Shown: positions 1-8,762, numbered from the stretch's first letter. The stretch: DNA of 15,400 nucleotides from Stramenopiles sp. TOSAG23-2 (GCA_900128395.1 LT649710.1:1-15400); one strand, 5' to 3'. Made by a program: numbers and translations. The notes: generated by a model from the letters alone, not told the origin.

Positions 1-250
1 ATAAATGCATTCATTTTGTGAATGATGGTTGTTGTTATTGTGGATTTACTGTCGTCTACACAACATGTTTTTATGTTATGTATATAGTATATAGTTTCTA
101 TTTTACTTTATATATTTTGAAAAATGTTGAAAGACTTTTTTCCTTTGTTGTTGTTTGTTGTTGCTGTTCCTGGTGTTGTTGCTTGTTGTTGTTGTTGTTT
201 GTTTTTTTTTTTTTTTTCTTCTTCTTTTCTATTTCTTTTCTTTTTTTCAG
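1..250 (+). other. TTG- and T-rich stretch ending in a candidate 3' splice site
   Basis: Non-coding-looking sequence with TTG/TGT tracts (about 147-200), then a long T/C tract (about 201-247) ending in TTTTTTTCAG at 241-250. A long polypyrimidine run followed directly by CAG is the classic form of a spliceosomal 3' splice site. The open frames across this stretch encode only Cys/Leu/Val/Phe-rich low complexity and are probably spurious. No 5' splice site or upstream exon can be fixed inside the window, so the donor may lie to the left. The alternative is a simple pyrimidine microsatellite upstream of a decayed gene. Confidence 0.4.
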
Positions 251-381
251 TGAGAAAAACCCTAATTAGAACACCTGGAACACAATGTGTACAATACAGG
301 AGGCCAATTGTTAAATTACCACTTAGATGTAATACGATTTACAATATTGTATTGTATGAAGCTGTACAAACTATATGCTGA
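251..381 (+). CDS. Candidate channel exon (pre-S1/S1-like), open up to a TGA at 379-381
   Basis: Directly after the CAG at 248-250 the frame reads RKTLIRTPGTQCVQ, then YRRPIVKLPLR, then the hydrophobic stretch YNIVLYEAVQTI, and stops at TGA 379-381. A basic segment with a Pro-Ile-Val-Lys motif before a hydrophobic helix resembles the cytosolic linker leading into S1 of TRP/polycystin-like channels; this is pattern recognition, not an alignment. The frame differs from that of the downstream S6 segment. Either an intron donor lies near the end of this block or a frameshift has occurred. I tried the visible GT sites at 349, 354 and 364 with acceptors at 439, 496 and 510. Most combinations fail on phase or run into a stop, and none yields a convincing channel core. 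Confidence 0.3.
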
Positions 382-491
382 AAATATACGTCAATGCGCT
401 TCTAATGGTGCTTTTTGTACTGATATGCATTATGTTCAGGAATATCATTAAACATTTGTTGTATACTTTGATCGAAAGCATTCATGTTTGA

Positions 492-1361
492 CCAAGCATA
501 TTAAATATAGATGGATACGAAGGAATAGGTCTTGGACCGTATGCAGGCTTCAAATATTTGCTTCTCTGGGTGTCTTTCTTATTGTTGAGTACCATCATTG
601 TCAACATTCTAATTGCTGTCATTAGCGATGGGTTTGAAATTCATAAAGACAAACAACGATTGCGGACCAAAAGCGGAGAAACATTGATTCTGTATGCTTT
701 TCGCCGATTGGTATATCTAATCTTTTTTCAATTATTTTCATGTTGCAAAAACAACAAAAGACCTTGGATAAAAAAAATTCGCTTCGCATCATCAAAACAT
801 GCAAAAATATTGTTGAAATATACCGACGCTCTTCCAGACGGCATGGTATTCGATCAGAAATTGCAAACCGAAGTTTTGCGTACAATTATTGGGCAAAGAG
901 ATAATGATAGGACTGGCAAAAGGGCAATGCGCATTGTCAGGACAAAGTCTTTATCAATCAAGAAAATTACCAAAGTAGATGTTGTTAATTCAGACGAAAC
1001 TGTATCGTATGAAACAACCCATGAATTTTTTTCGCATATACAGTCCGAAAAATCTTTACGGCTAGTCATTGATACCATATTTGATCTCGCTGATGCAGAA
1101 ACAGAAAAAAAAGCTTTTGAGACAAAGGATGTTTACAATAAAATTTGGGATTTGTACAAGCATACAGACGAAGAAAGAGGAAGAAAAGAAGAATCTAGAG
1201 TGCAAGGCAATCATGTGAGGAAGGTGGTAAAGCCAATGGAAGCAAGGATAAACGTGAAAATGGAGCAAATGAAAAGTGAAATGCAAGAAATGAAAACGAA
1301 CATGGGTAAAATGGAAATGAAAATGGACCGCATCTTGGCGCTGCTGACCAAGAAAGCTTAA
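492..1361 (+). CDS. Cation channel C-terminal part: pore-lining S6 helix, cytosolic domain and coiled-coil tail (possibly a pseudogene)
   Basis: The frame is open from 492, just after an in-frame TGA at 489-491, to the TAA at 1359-1361. It has no convincing start codon; the first ATG in frame is well inside the protein. It begins with ILNIDGYEGIGLGPYAGFKY, followed by a 25-residue hydrophobic helix ending NILIAVISDGFE. That form is characteristic of S6 in ion-transport (PF00520) and polycystin/TRP channels, where N-(I/L/M)-x-(I/L)-A-(I/V)-(I/L)-x-D precedes the cytosolic gate. About 190 polar residues follow. The last 40 (about 1230-1355) form Met/Lys/Glu heptads such as MKSEMQEMKTNMGKMEMKMD, a likely coiled coil of the sort that assembles tetrameric channels. 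Upstream of the TGA the same frame (378-488) holds another hydrophobic stretch, NALLMVLFVLICIMF, which could be S5 with a pore helix after it. S2-S4 are not visible. It may be a truncated pseudogene or a gene with several unrecognised introns. Confidence 0.55.
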   Translation, partial: PSILNIDGYEGIGLGPYAGFKYLLLWVSFLLLSTIIVNILIAVISDGFEIHKDKQRLRTKSGETLILYAFRRLVYLIFFQLFSCCKNNKRPWIKKIRFASSKHAKILLKYTDALPDGMVFDQKLQTEVLRTIIGQRDNDRTGKRAMRIVRTKSLSIKKITKVDVVNSDETVSYETTHEFFSHIQSEKSLRLVIDTIFDLADAETEKKAFETKDVYNKIWDLYKHTDEERGRKEESRVQGNHVRKVVKPMEARINVKMEQMKSEMQEMKTNMGKMEMKMDRILALLTKKA

Positions 1362-1767
1362 CCTGGCAACCTGGCTCGATTAGTTATTTGCCGACGTTCA
1401 GCTTATCGACTGCAACAGAAACAAAATATTATTAAACAAAACAACATTTAAATTAGAATAATTATTTATATTTTCACTAAATGTTAAGGTTTTTCATCGA
1501 CCTATTTAGCATATAAATAGCACTTGATTTTATTTATATAATGAGGAGAGAGGACAATCACCACATAAATATTGAAATACACATAATATCTCTAGATCCA
1601 ATGGATACATCTATCCACAGAAAAAGCAACGGAATTAGCATAAAAAACCGAATAGAATAAATGCATCTATATATAGTACGGGGACAAATTGATTTAAATA
1701 CCGTATAACCAAGAAGAAACGTAAAAAAAGTATAAACAGAGAGACTGAGACTAAGAAAAAAAACCAC
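1362..1767. other. Spacer between the channel and exonuclease genes
   Basis: This 406-bp AT-rich spacer has no recognisable gene. A 39-codon ATG-initiated frame at 1541-1660 lies on the + strand upstream of the exonuclease start and could act as an upstream ORF if transcription begins before it; its sequence is not distinctive. A TATA-like stretch (ATATAAATAG, about 1510-1520) sits about 250 bp before the exonuclease ATG. I see no clear AATAAA signal close to the channel stop codon. Confidence 0.4.
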
Positions 1768-2541
1768 ATGGCAACTATCGCCACATTGAGTAATGACAAC
1801 ATTAACAGAAAGAAAGAAAACAAAATAACCATTAACAAATTATTAATATCGACCGATGCACCTATGTATGAATATTACGTGGTATTGGATTTTGAAGCCA
1901 CTTGTTGTGATAAAAATACGATTCCAAAAGGCTCTGTAGAAATCATTGAATTTCCTTCTGTATGTATCGATGCAAGGGATAGGTTGAATCCAAAAGTTGT
2001 ATCAGAGATACAACTGTATGTAAAACCAGTTTTATACCCAAAATTAACAAAATTTTGTACTGAACTTACCGGTATAAACCAAGAAACAGTTGATCACGCA
2101 GATAATTTTCCTGTTGTATATAAAAAATATATCGATTGGTTACAGAATGATTGTAAATTCGATGTATATAGCAAGACACCAAATTTTTCTTTTGTTACTT
2201 GTGGTGATTGGGATTTAAAAACGGCATTGCCGCAAGAGTTAAGCTATCCACATCATCAACATTTAACATCAATTCATTGTTTTCGACAATTTGTAAATAT
2301 AAAAAAAATCTTTACCAAGTTTTATCAAAGAAAAGCACGTGGGATGGCGCATATGTTAAACTTGTTAGATATGGAATTAATTGGTAAACACCATTCAGGT
2401 ATAGATGATTGTAGAAACACGGCAAACATATTGATTAAAATGTTAAAAGAAGGATCCATGGTCGAAACCACTTTTAATCAAAATAGTACTGGGGGGAAAA
2501 ATGGTGTAAACACCATCACCATTAATGGTGTATTCTTATAA
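1768..2541 (+). CDS. ERI1-like DEDDh 3'-5' exoribonuclease
   Basis: A 257-residue protein that is essentially one RNase-T/DnaQ-like exonuclease domain. All five DEDDh residues can be seen: D41 and E43 in DFEATC (Exo I), D147 in the Exo II segment TCGDWDL, and H209 and D213 in HHSGIDDCRNTA (Exo III). They coordinate two Mg2+ ions for 3'-to-5' hydrolysis of RNA. The DFEATC and HxGIDDxxN signatures, together with EIIEFP and a TELTGI segment, place it in the ERI1/ERI3 family rather than oligoribonuclease or the DNA polymerase proofreading subunits. Family members trim histone mRNA ends, small RNAs or the 5.8S rRNA 3' end. There is no SAP domain, so it is closer to the short ERI3-like or plant/protist forms; the substrate is unknown. 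The first about 30 residues are polar and poorly conserved in appearance. The ATG at 1768 has A at -3 and G at +4 (CCACATGG), supporting this start. No introns are needed. Confidence 0.9.
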   Translation: MATIATLSNDNINRKKENKITINKLLISTDAPMYEYYVVLDFEATCCDKNTIPKGSVEIIEFPSVCIDARDRLNPKVVSEIQLYVKPVLYPKLTKFCTELTGINQETVDHADNFPVVYKKYIDWLQNDCKFDVYSKTPNFSFVTCGDWDLKTALPQELSYPHHQHLTSIHCFRQFVNIKKIFTKFYQRKARGMAHMLNLLDMELIGKHHSGIDDCRNTANILIKMLKEGSMVETTFNQNSTGGKNGVNTITINGVFL

Positions 2542-3010
2542 TTCATTGCAACTACCGCAGTCCACCAGTACGTGTATTATAATTCTCAAGAGATGTAGTA
2601 TATATATTATATATATATATATTTATATATTTAATGTCATGTAAGCAAAAAATCTTTTCCCCTAACATTTTGTAATTTATAATAATATATACGTAATAAT
2701 TATTATATTTTCTATTATTGAAATTTTACTTATACCATCACATCATCATTTATTTATTATTAATATTATTATTAATTTTTGCTAATATTTTATATGATGT
2801 GTTGTTAGAGATATAATATATATTTATTATTGCACTCCTCCTCCTCCAGAGCTCCACAGAAGTATTATTATCATCCATCATAATCATAGCAATAATATAT
2901 TTATTCCATTGGAACTAGATATATACATATGCATATCACATATTATAAAAACAACCCAATCGCTCACATAACCAAAACATCCTTTAACTTTCCAATACAC
3001 AAACTCATAC
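2542..3010. other. AT-rich spacer upstream of the AAA ATPase
   Basis: This 469-bp stretch is extremely AT-rich, with TA runs at about 2599-2625 and many TTATTA repeats. The one compositionally distinct patch is a CT-rich element at about 2835-2862 (CTCCTCCTCCAGAGCTCCAC), perhaps part of the promoter or 5' leader of the downstream gene. No coding or RNA gene is recognised. Confidence 0.45.
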
Positions 3011-3216
3011 ATATATATACACACAATTATGGAGGACTTAATAATAGAGGACAAATTGATCATGGTACCATATCATAAATCATTTTCTAACATGTTGCGT
3101 TCCATTGGTCAATATATATACACACAATTATGGAGGACTTAATAATAGAGGACAAATTGATCATGGTACCATATCATAAATCATTTTCTAACATGTTGCG
3201 TTCCATTGGTCAATAT
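3011..3216 (+). repeat. Perfect tandem duplication, 101-bp period, across the AAA ATPase start codon
   Basis: Bases 3011-3115 are identical to 3112-3216, so a 101-bp unit is present twice in tandem with a 4-bp overlap at the junction (ATAT). Identity ends at 3010/3111 on the left and 3116/3217 on the right. Each copy contains the leader end, an ATG (3029 or 3130) with the same A at -3 and G at +4, and the first 28 codons of the AAA protein. The period is not a multiple of three, so the first ATG is out of frame with the main coding region. The lack of any mismatch means either a very recent event or an assembly artefact. Confidence 0.95.
3029..3142 (+). other. Duplication-derived upstream ORF overlapping the AAA ATPase start
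   Basis: The ATG in the first repeat copy opens a 37-codon frame that repeats the first 28 residues of the AAA protein (MEDLIIEDKLIM...), then shifts frame at the junction to read YIYTQLWRT and stops at TAA 3140-3142, 13 bp past the main ATG at 3130. If the mRNA begins upstream of 3029, ribosomes would meet this ATG first, in an identical initiation context. It would then be expected to reduce translation of the main ORF. If transcription starts between the two ATGs it is silent. Confidence 0.6.
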
Positions 3217-5541
3217 TGTGATGTTAATATTGTATATGTTGGTAAAAAAACTGCTATTAAATATAATTTACAATTTGGAAGTTTTTGCTTTTTAAAACAG
3301 GATAATGAGTATTTGACTATTCGTATCTACATAGATCATAGAGTAGAAGATGGAACAGTTTTGCTGTCAAATTATATTGTAAAAAATATTTTTACAAAAC
3401 ATCAATTTATTGAAATTGTACCACAAAAAAATTATAATTTGAACAATAATGAAAAAAACAATTTGATCAAGGTGGTGCGAGAAATCAATGTTACATGTGA
3501 AAATATTCCTTCACACAATTATATAGAAAATAAAAATAAAATGTACATAGATGTATTCAAACAATATGCCACGGAATATAATGATTGTAAAATACCTGTA
3601 ATTAACAACAACAACAACAACGATGACGACAACAAAAACAATAGATTTATTATTAAAGATGAAAATGTTATTTTTTCCTATGTTGTTGTTGTAAAGAAAA
3701 TAGATGAAGATGAGGATAAAAATAATAACAACGACCGAGACCCGTTTCATTATATTCTGGATACTTCATCAACAAAAATCAATTTCATATCAAATACAAA
3801 ATGCAATGAAACTAGGGAACTTCAATTGAAAAACGACGAAAAAGATAATTTAGCGTTTTCAATAAATATAGTTAAATCAATTCAATCTTTAAATACCATT
3901 TTTGACAATATGATTCATTTTATAGATATTCATACAAATAAATTAGCCCCTGCATTTAAAAAATTATTACCACGTTCAATGATTTTGTATGGTTTAAGTG
4001 GTTCTGGTCGTACAAGTATATGTAAAGCATTAGTATCTAATTTGAAAGAATTATATGGGTTAGAAAACATAATTTATTCTTCAATGATGATTTCAGCCAC
4101 GACATCAAACTCAGCAACAAATAACAATCCATCAAAACAATCTATTTTCAATTCAAATAATAATTCATTTTCATTAATCGATATTTACAATAAAATCATC
4201 AAAATGGACAAACCTTATGTAATTATTTTGGATCAAATCGATTTTTTATTAATTAATCGAAACGATGGAGGTATTATCATGAATAATATGACGAAAGAAT
4301 ATAAATATAAACAAACGCTATTGTTGAAAATTATTGATTTTACTATTCAATCAAAATCACAATCATTTGTAATTTGTACTGGAAATAGTCGTTTTCAATT
4401 AAATCCGGAATTGATTAAACCAGATAGGCTTGGTCGTATTTTTGAAATTAAAAGACTGGATAATACTGATCGATTCAATGCATTGAAGTTATTTATGACC
4501 AAATATACAATTAGTGAGAAAGATCGATCTAATTCTTCTTCCACCACACCCGCAACGAGTAATAAAAGCAAAGAAGAATTGTTAAAAGCAATTTCAAGTG
4601 AGGCTACTGATGGATTTGCATTGAAGCATTTAGACAACGTCGTCAAATCTTCATACTTTAAATCGATATCATTATCAGAAGCTGCAAATATGTTAAAACC
4701 ATTTATTCATCATGATTCTGCCAAAATTCTTGTCCCAACAAATTCGTTTGAAACAATTGGGGGATATAATATGATAAAACAACGTTTATTGCAGTTAAAT
4801 CAAAGCAATTCAAATAAAATCAAAATTAAAACGAAACGCGTGACTGGAATATTATTACATGGACCTAGTGGATGTGGAAAAACAAAACTAGTGGAAGCAT
4901 TTGCACATGAAACAAATTCATATTTAATTTTACTACGTGCATCAGCTTTATTAAGTCCATATCTTGGAGAGAGCGAACGGGCATTAAGGGAAACATTTAA
5001 AAATGCATCTATGAGTTCAAAAGCAATTCTTTTTATTGATGAAATAGATGCAATTATTCCTTCTAGAAATTTTGATAAAAATTCCAATGGGAACACTTCA
5101 TCAATTGGAATTGGGGAGCGTTTATTATCTACGTTATTAAATTGTATGGATGGTTTGATTGAAAATCAAAATGTACTAGTAGTCGCAGCTACTACAAGAA
5201 TTGAGATGGTTGATCCAGCATTGAGACGACCTGGGCGACTTGGTATATGCATTGAAATCCCATTTCCAAATGATGGTGATGTCTCTAAAATATTTCGTCT
5301 ATATATGAAAAAATATTGTCTTGAAACTATATTAAACAAGTATTTACAAAATGAAAAGGAAACAATATCGAATTTGGTGAAGAAATATTATAAAAGTCGG
5401 GAAAAATTGATGAAACAAAGTGATAACAATGGTAATGGACAAGAATTAACAGGGGCAATAATTGAAAGTATTTGTAGAGGTGAAGCTATGAATTTCTTAC
5501 GGAATAGAATCAGTGAGAGAATGAAAGAGGATGCTTTATGA
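3130..5541 (+). CDS. Two-domain AAA ATPase, Cdc48/AFG2/PEX-like, with degenerate D1 site
   Basis: An 803-residue protein with a Cdc48-type layout. Residues 1-100 resemble a double-psi-barrel substrate/cofactor domain. A low-complexity Asn/Asp linker follows (about 155-205), then D1 (about 280-450), then D2 (about 545-740). D2 is canonical: Walker A GPSGCGKT at 578-585, pore-loop region YLGESE, Walker B ILFIDEID with D637/E638, sensor region VAATTR, and the DPALRRPGR arginine-finger segment ending at R703. D1 is not: its Walker A reads GLSGSGRTS (288-296, Lys replaced by Arg294) and its Walker B reads IILDQID (Glu replaced by Gln369). D1 is therefore predicted not to hydrolyse ATP and to serve a structural role, as in PEX1/PEX6 D1 rings. 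The family uses ATP to unfold or extract proteins; candidate roles are ribosome maturation (AFG2/SPATA5), peroxisomal receptor recycling (PEX1/6) or general Cdc48-like work. I cannot choose between these. TGA stop; no introns needed. The start region is duplicated (see the repeat). Confidence 0.85.
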   Translation: MEDLIIEDKLIMVPYHKSFSNMLRSIGQYCDVNIVYVGKKTAIKYNLQFGSFCFLKQDNEYLTIRIYIDHRVEDGTVLLSNYIVKNIFTKHQFIEIVPQKNYNLNNNEKNNLIKVVREINVTCENIPSHNYIENKNKMYIDVFKQYATEYNDCKIPVINNNNNNDDDNKNNRFIIKDENVIFSYVVVVKKIDEDEDKNNNNDRDPFHYILDTSSTKINFISNTKCNETRELQLKNDEKDNLAFSINIVKSIQSLNTIFDNMIHFIDIHTNKLAPAFKKLLPRSMILYGLSGSGRTSICKALVSNLKELYGLENIIYSSMMISATTSNSATNNNPSKQSIFNSNNNSFSLIDIYNKIIKMDKPYVIILDQIDFLLINRNDGGIIMNNMTKEYKYKQTLLLKIIDFTIQSKSQSFVICTGNSRFQLNPELIKPDRLGRIFEIKRLDNTDRFNALKLFMTKYTISEKDRSNSSSTTPATSNKSKEELLKAISSEATDGFALKHLDNVVKSSYFKSISLSEAANMLKPFIHHDSAKILVPTNSFETIGGYNMIKQRLLQLNQSNSNKIKIKTKRVTGILLHGPSGCGKTKLVEAFAHETNSYLILLRASALLSPYLGESERALRETFKNASMSSKAILFIDEIDAIIPSRNFDKNSNGNTSSIGIGERLLSTLLNCMDGLIENQNVLVVAATTRIEMVDPALRRPGRLGICIEIPFPNDGDVSKIFRLYMKKYCLETILNKYLQNEKETISNLVKKYYKSREKLMKQSDNNGNGQELTGAIIESICRGEAMNFLRNRISERMKEDAL

Positions 5542-5889
5542 AAAATTAAAGAAGTGTATTCGTATAGATTTTACAAAATAACAAAGAGATTGTATTTTTT
5601 AAATTCATCACACACATACAATGCACACCACAGCACACAGTGCATCATTAGAGAGAGAGAGTAAGAGGCATATTAAATACGAGTACGTAAAATTGATATT
5701 ATATGTAGATTTATGATTAATATAATTTAATAAAAATTTGAAATAAAAATAATAATATATATATACTTTCGTATTTTTTTCTGTTTTTATAAAAACCTTT
5801 TTTAATTTCGTACGCACGATCGTTTAATTACACACACACATATTTTATCACACACACATTTTATACACACGGACGCCCGGACGAGGGTT
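5542..5889. other. Convergent 3' spacer between the AAA ATPase and kinase genes
   Basis: This 348-bp spacer separates two genes facing each other. It contains AATAAA-type polyadenylation candidates for the + strand gene (about 5728-5755) and CA-dinucleotide tracts (about 5608-5640 and 5830-5870). No gene is recognised; the short minus-strand frame across it is low complexity. Confidence 0.45.
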
Positions 5890-5905
5890 TTACTCTAAAA
5901 ACCCT
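5884..5905 (-). repeat. 8-bp inverted repeat flanking the kinase stop codon
   Basis: AGGGTTTT at 5884-5891 and its exact complement AAAACCCT at 5898-5905 are separated by six bases. On the minus strand this places a small stem-loop over the last codons and the TAA stop (5890-5892) of the kinase gene. It could fold in the mRNA, but an eight-base stem with four A-T pairs is weak and may be chance. Confidence 0.35.
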
Positions 5906-8439
5906 GTTTTTTTCAATCTATCAGAAACCATACGTTCCTCTACATCAGATAAACTTGGTTGTTTTCTAGTATCAATTTTATGATTTATAAGCACCCCATC
6001 GTTTTTTGATGCATCATCATCATTTTTTAACTTGAACATAGTAATATTTTGTTTTTCTTGACTTGCAGATGCTCGACCTAATGACTTAATATTATTCATC
6101 GACATGGAATTACGCATTAAACTGTTTCCATTGTCATTCATCCCATTATTAATGAATGATTGCACCCGTGTTGGTGAATGTGTTAATAATTTCTCATGAT
6201 GTGATAATGGCGTTGCCATAATAGACATTAATCCTCCACGCATATTTCTACGTCTTTTATCTACAAACATTTTTATTCTGTCCTGACTTTCTTTCAATAA
6301 TTTTCTGCTTGAAGCACGTAATACCCATTGGAAATTTAAACACTCATTTATTGATATCCGCTCGTTTACATCTAGTGTAAGCATTGAACCTACAAGTGTA
6401 AGCGAAGAGGAGCTAATTGATCTCCAATCAGACATAACAAATCCCCATTCTGCATTTATTGTTTTTGTCAATACTAATGTTTTTTGTTGCCCAGCTATTG
6501 GTGGGTATCCAACTAACATTAAATACAACACAACACCTAATGAATAAATATCACATGCTGGACTATAAAATCGTTTTGAAATCACTTCTGGTGCAACATA
6601 ACCAGGTGTGCCAACAACAATAGTTCTACCAATTTCTTTTGCATGTCGATCAAATTGTCGCAATGTACCAGAAAGACCAAAATCGGCAATTTTTACTATT
6701 GGTTTAACATTTTTATCGGCAGACAATTTGAATAATAAATTTTCAGGTTTTAAATCCCGATGTATAATACCAACATCATGTAATATTTTCAATCCACTTA
6801 AAACTCCATGTAAAATATATGCAACATCTTGCTCAGAGTAATTTATTGCAGATGCTACATGATCAAATAAATCACCACCACGCAAGACATCAACTACTAT
6901 ATATATTAAGAAGCTATCTTCATACACTTCATGAACTTTAATAATGTTTGGATGATCTTTCGTTTCCGTTAATCGTGACATTAAACGCAATAAACGTATT
7001 TCATTTTCAACAATTTTTCTAGTCATTTCAGTCGTTAAATGTTTCTTTCTATTTATAATTTTAGCAGCACATCGCAACCTACTTCGTTTATTTGTACAAG
7101 CTCTAACGACACCAAAACGCCCTACGCCAATAATTTCTCCAATTTTATAATGATCATGTACTGATCCCATGCCAGTCAATGTTGGTCTACTTTCGCACCG
7201 TATAATTAAATCAATACTTTGTTGTATTTTATTCATCCATAATTGTTTCTCTTCCTCAGATGATGCTTGTAAATACCAAATAGGACCAGTTGGTGCTATT
7301 TTCCCATCCTCCAGCAATGATTCACTAGTGGCACTACCTGTTGGACTAGTTGAACGGTTTGAACTAGATCTTGATATTGTTAATGGATTTATATTGCCAA
7401 TCATTGCAAGTGGATCACCATTACTATTATCATTATTGGTATTATCATTCACATTGTAAGTACTATTACCTTGACTACTATTAGGTCGCTTCGACATAAT
7501 AATACTATTTACTTCAAATTCTGCATCTGCTAGGCGAACTGGGGCATCTTCTTTCATCGGTGGTAATGGAACAACTTCAAAACAAAATGGTTTTCCATCT
7601 TTATTTGAATCTCTAACAATGGTTCCAGAAGATAATTCTAACGTTCCACGCGGATTATACGTATTTTCAAGATTATTAATTTGTGATACATCCTTTACAT
7701 TAATTTCATAATATGATAACATTCGTGCTCGTAATACAACCCAGCGTTCCACCCAACTTTTCCAAAATCGAAAGCCACGTTTAATTAATCTACCACTACG
7801 ACGTAATTGGAAAAGTGTTGAAGTGGCTACGCTTAAAGATGTACGTTTGTATAATTTATTTCTACTACCACGAATATTATTTGATGGCCGTGGTCTAGAT
7901 GCACCAGTATTGAAAAATCCTTGTTTTCCCATTTGACTTAAATTAGGACAAGATGGTGAAAGTAACATTTTATTTGGAGAAGGCATTTTCTTCATCATTC
8001 CTCCTGTATTTATTTTTTTTATATTACTATTTTTAGTATTCTTATTTGTGGATGAAGATGGTATGAATGTATGCTCGCTTGGATTTGATATTGATGATTT
8101 TTTCAAACCTTTTTTATTATTACCCATTACATTAGAAGTAAATGCTGTATTTGAACTTTTACCAATATTATTTTTATTCTTTTCACTACTGACAAAATTA
8201 TTACTAAATGTTCCTAGTTTACTATTATTATTATTGCGTTTATCTAATTTTCCAGACATATGTTTAAACAATGGTCCATCTTCTTCCTCTGAATTCAATG
8301 AAGCGGATAGTGAACCACTTGGTGTTAAATCGACAAAAAAATCCCATTCATTATTATTTGATGGTGGAGATGTTGTATTAAAAGATGCCGTATGGGCTAC
8401 TGTTTGGTTGGAATCGGTATTTGGTGGTGACGTTTGCAT
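5890..8439 (-). CDS. PH-domain plus CaMK-like serine/threonine protein kinase
   Basis: An 849-residue protein in three parts. Residues 1-210 are a disordered Ser/Asn/Lys-rich region. A pleckstrin-homology domain follows at about 213-405 (RRSGRLIKRGFRFWKSWVER start; closing helix with the diagnostic Trp in EEEKQLWMNKI), split by an insert of about 90 residues that is Asn/Ser-rich. The kinase domain occupies about 430-703 and carries all catalytic motifs: glycine loop IGVGRFGVV, the ATP lysine in AAKII (about 458), HRDLKPEN (about 560), DFGLSG (about 585), activation-segment TPGYVAPE and the CaMK-type ending LNFQWV. Immediately after it, SSRKLLKESQDRIKMFVDKR is a basic amphipathic segment that could be an autoinhibitory or calmodulin-binding helix. 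The PH domain suggests recruitment to phosphoinositide membranes. PH-CaMK fusions of this order occur in stramenopiles and some other protists; substrates are unknown. The ATG at 8439 has A at -3. No introns are needed. Confidence 0.9.
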   Translation of the reverse strand: MQTSPPNTDSNQTVAHTASFNTTSPPSNNNEWDFFVDLTPSGSLSASLNSEEEDGPLFKHMSGKLDKRNNNNSKLGTFSNNFVSSEKNKNNIGKSSNTAFTSNVMGNNKKGLKKSSISNPSEHTFIPSSSTNKNTKNSNIKKINTGGMMKKMPSPNKMLLSPSCPNLSQMGKQGFFNTGASRPRPSNNIRGSRNKLYKRTSLSVATSTLFQLRRSGRLIKRGFRFWKSWVERWVVLRARMLSYYEINVKDVSQINNLENTYNPRGTLELSSGTIVRDSNKDGKPFCFEVVPLPPMKEDAPVRLADAEFEVNSIIMSKRPNSSQGNSTYNVNDNTNNDNSNGDPLAMIGNINPLTISRSSSNRSTSPTGSATSESLLEDGKIAPTGPIWYLQASSEEEKQLWMNKIQQSIDLIIRCESRPTLTGMGSVHDHYKIGEIIGVGRFGVVRACTNKRSRLRCAAKIINRKKHLTTEMTRKIVENEIRLLRLMSRLTETKDHPNIIKVHEVYEDSFLIYIVVDVLRGGDLFDHVASAINYSEQDVAYILHGVLSGLKILHDVGIIHRDLKPENLLFKLSADKNVKPIVKIADFGLSGTLRQFDRHAKEIGRTIVVGTPGYVAPEVISKRFYSPACDIYSLGVVLYLMLVGYPPIAGQQKTLVLTKTINAEWGFVMSDWRSISSSSLTLVGSMLTLDVNERISINECLNFQWVLRASSRKLLKESQDRIKMFVDKRRRNMRGGLMSIMATPLSHHEKLLTHSPTRVQSFINNGMNDNGNSLMRNSMSMNNIKSLGRASASQEKQNITMFKLKNDDDASKNDGVLINHKIDTRKQPSLSDVEERMVSDRLKKTGFLE

Positions 8440-8762
8440 TTTTATTTTTGTTTGACAAGCACAACAACAATATAATAATCTGTATCTATTTTGTACTTAA
8501 ATATTAAATATTAATATATATATATATATATCAACACACCAGTTGAAAAAACAAAACAAAAGGGAGTGGTTGCTTATAACTTTGTAAATACAATCACGTT
8601 CTAGATATACAATCTATTTTCTGTTTCATTTGATTTACACTTTGTCTATATCACATCATCCCGAGGATGAACAACATGTTGTCTTCTTTTATTTTCATTC
8701 ATGTATTCATTATTTGATGATGATGTTAAAGTAGTAATATAATGTGGTGGGTATTACTTATA

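Noticed and set aside
256-264. AAACCCTAA telomere-like word
   Set aside because: It occurs once only and lies within the candidate channel exon; no tandem array is present.
18-269. 83-codon open frame at the left edge
   Set aside because: It translates a T-rich/TTG repeat tract into Cys/Leu/Phe low complexity; the tract looks like an intron end or microsatellite, not a gene.
489-491. In-frame TGA read as Trp or selenocysteine in the channel gene
   Set aside because: TGA clearly terminates the AAA ATPase and the flavoprotein genes, so reassignment is unlikely, and I could not identify a SECIS-like element.
3600-3740. AAC/GAC trinucleotide tracts suggestive of a repeat array
   Set aside because: They encode Asn/Asp low complexity inside the AAA ATPase linker, common in AT-rich protist genes; there are no spacers or CRISPR-like units.
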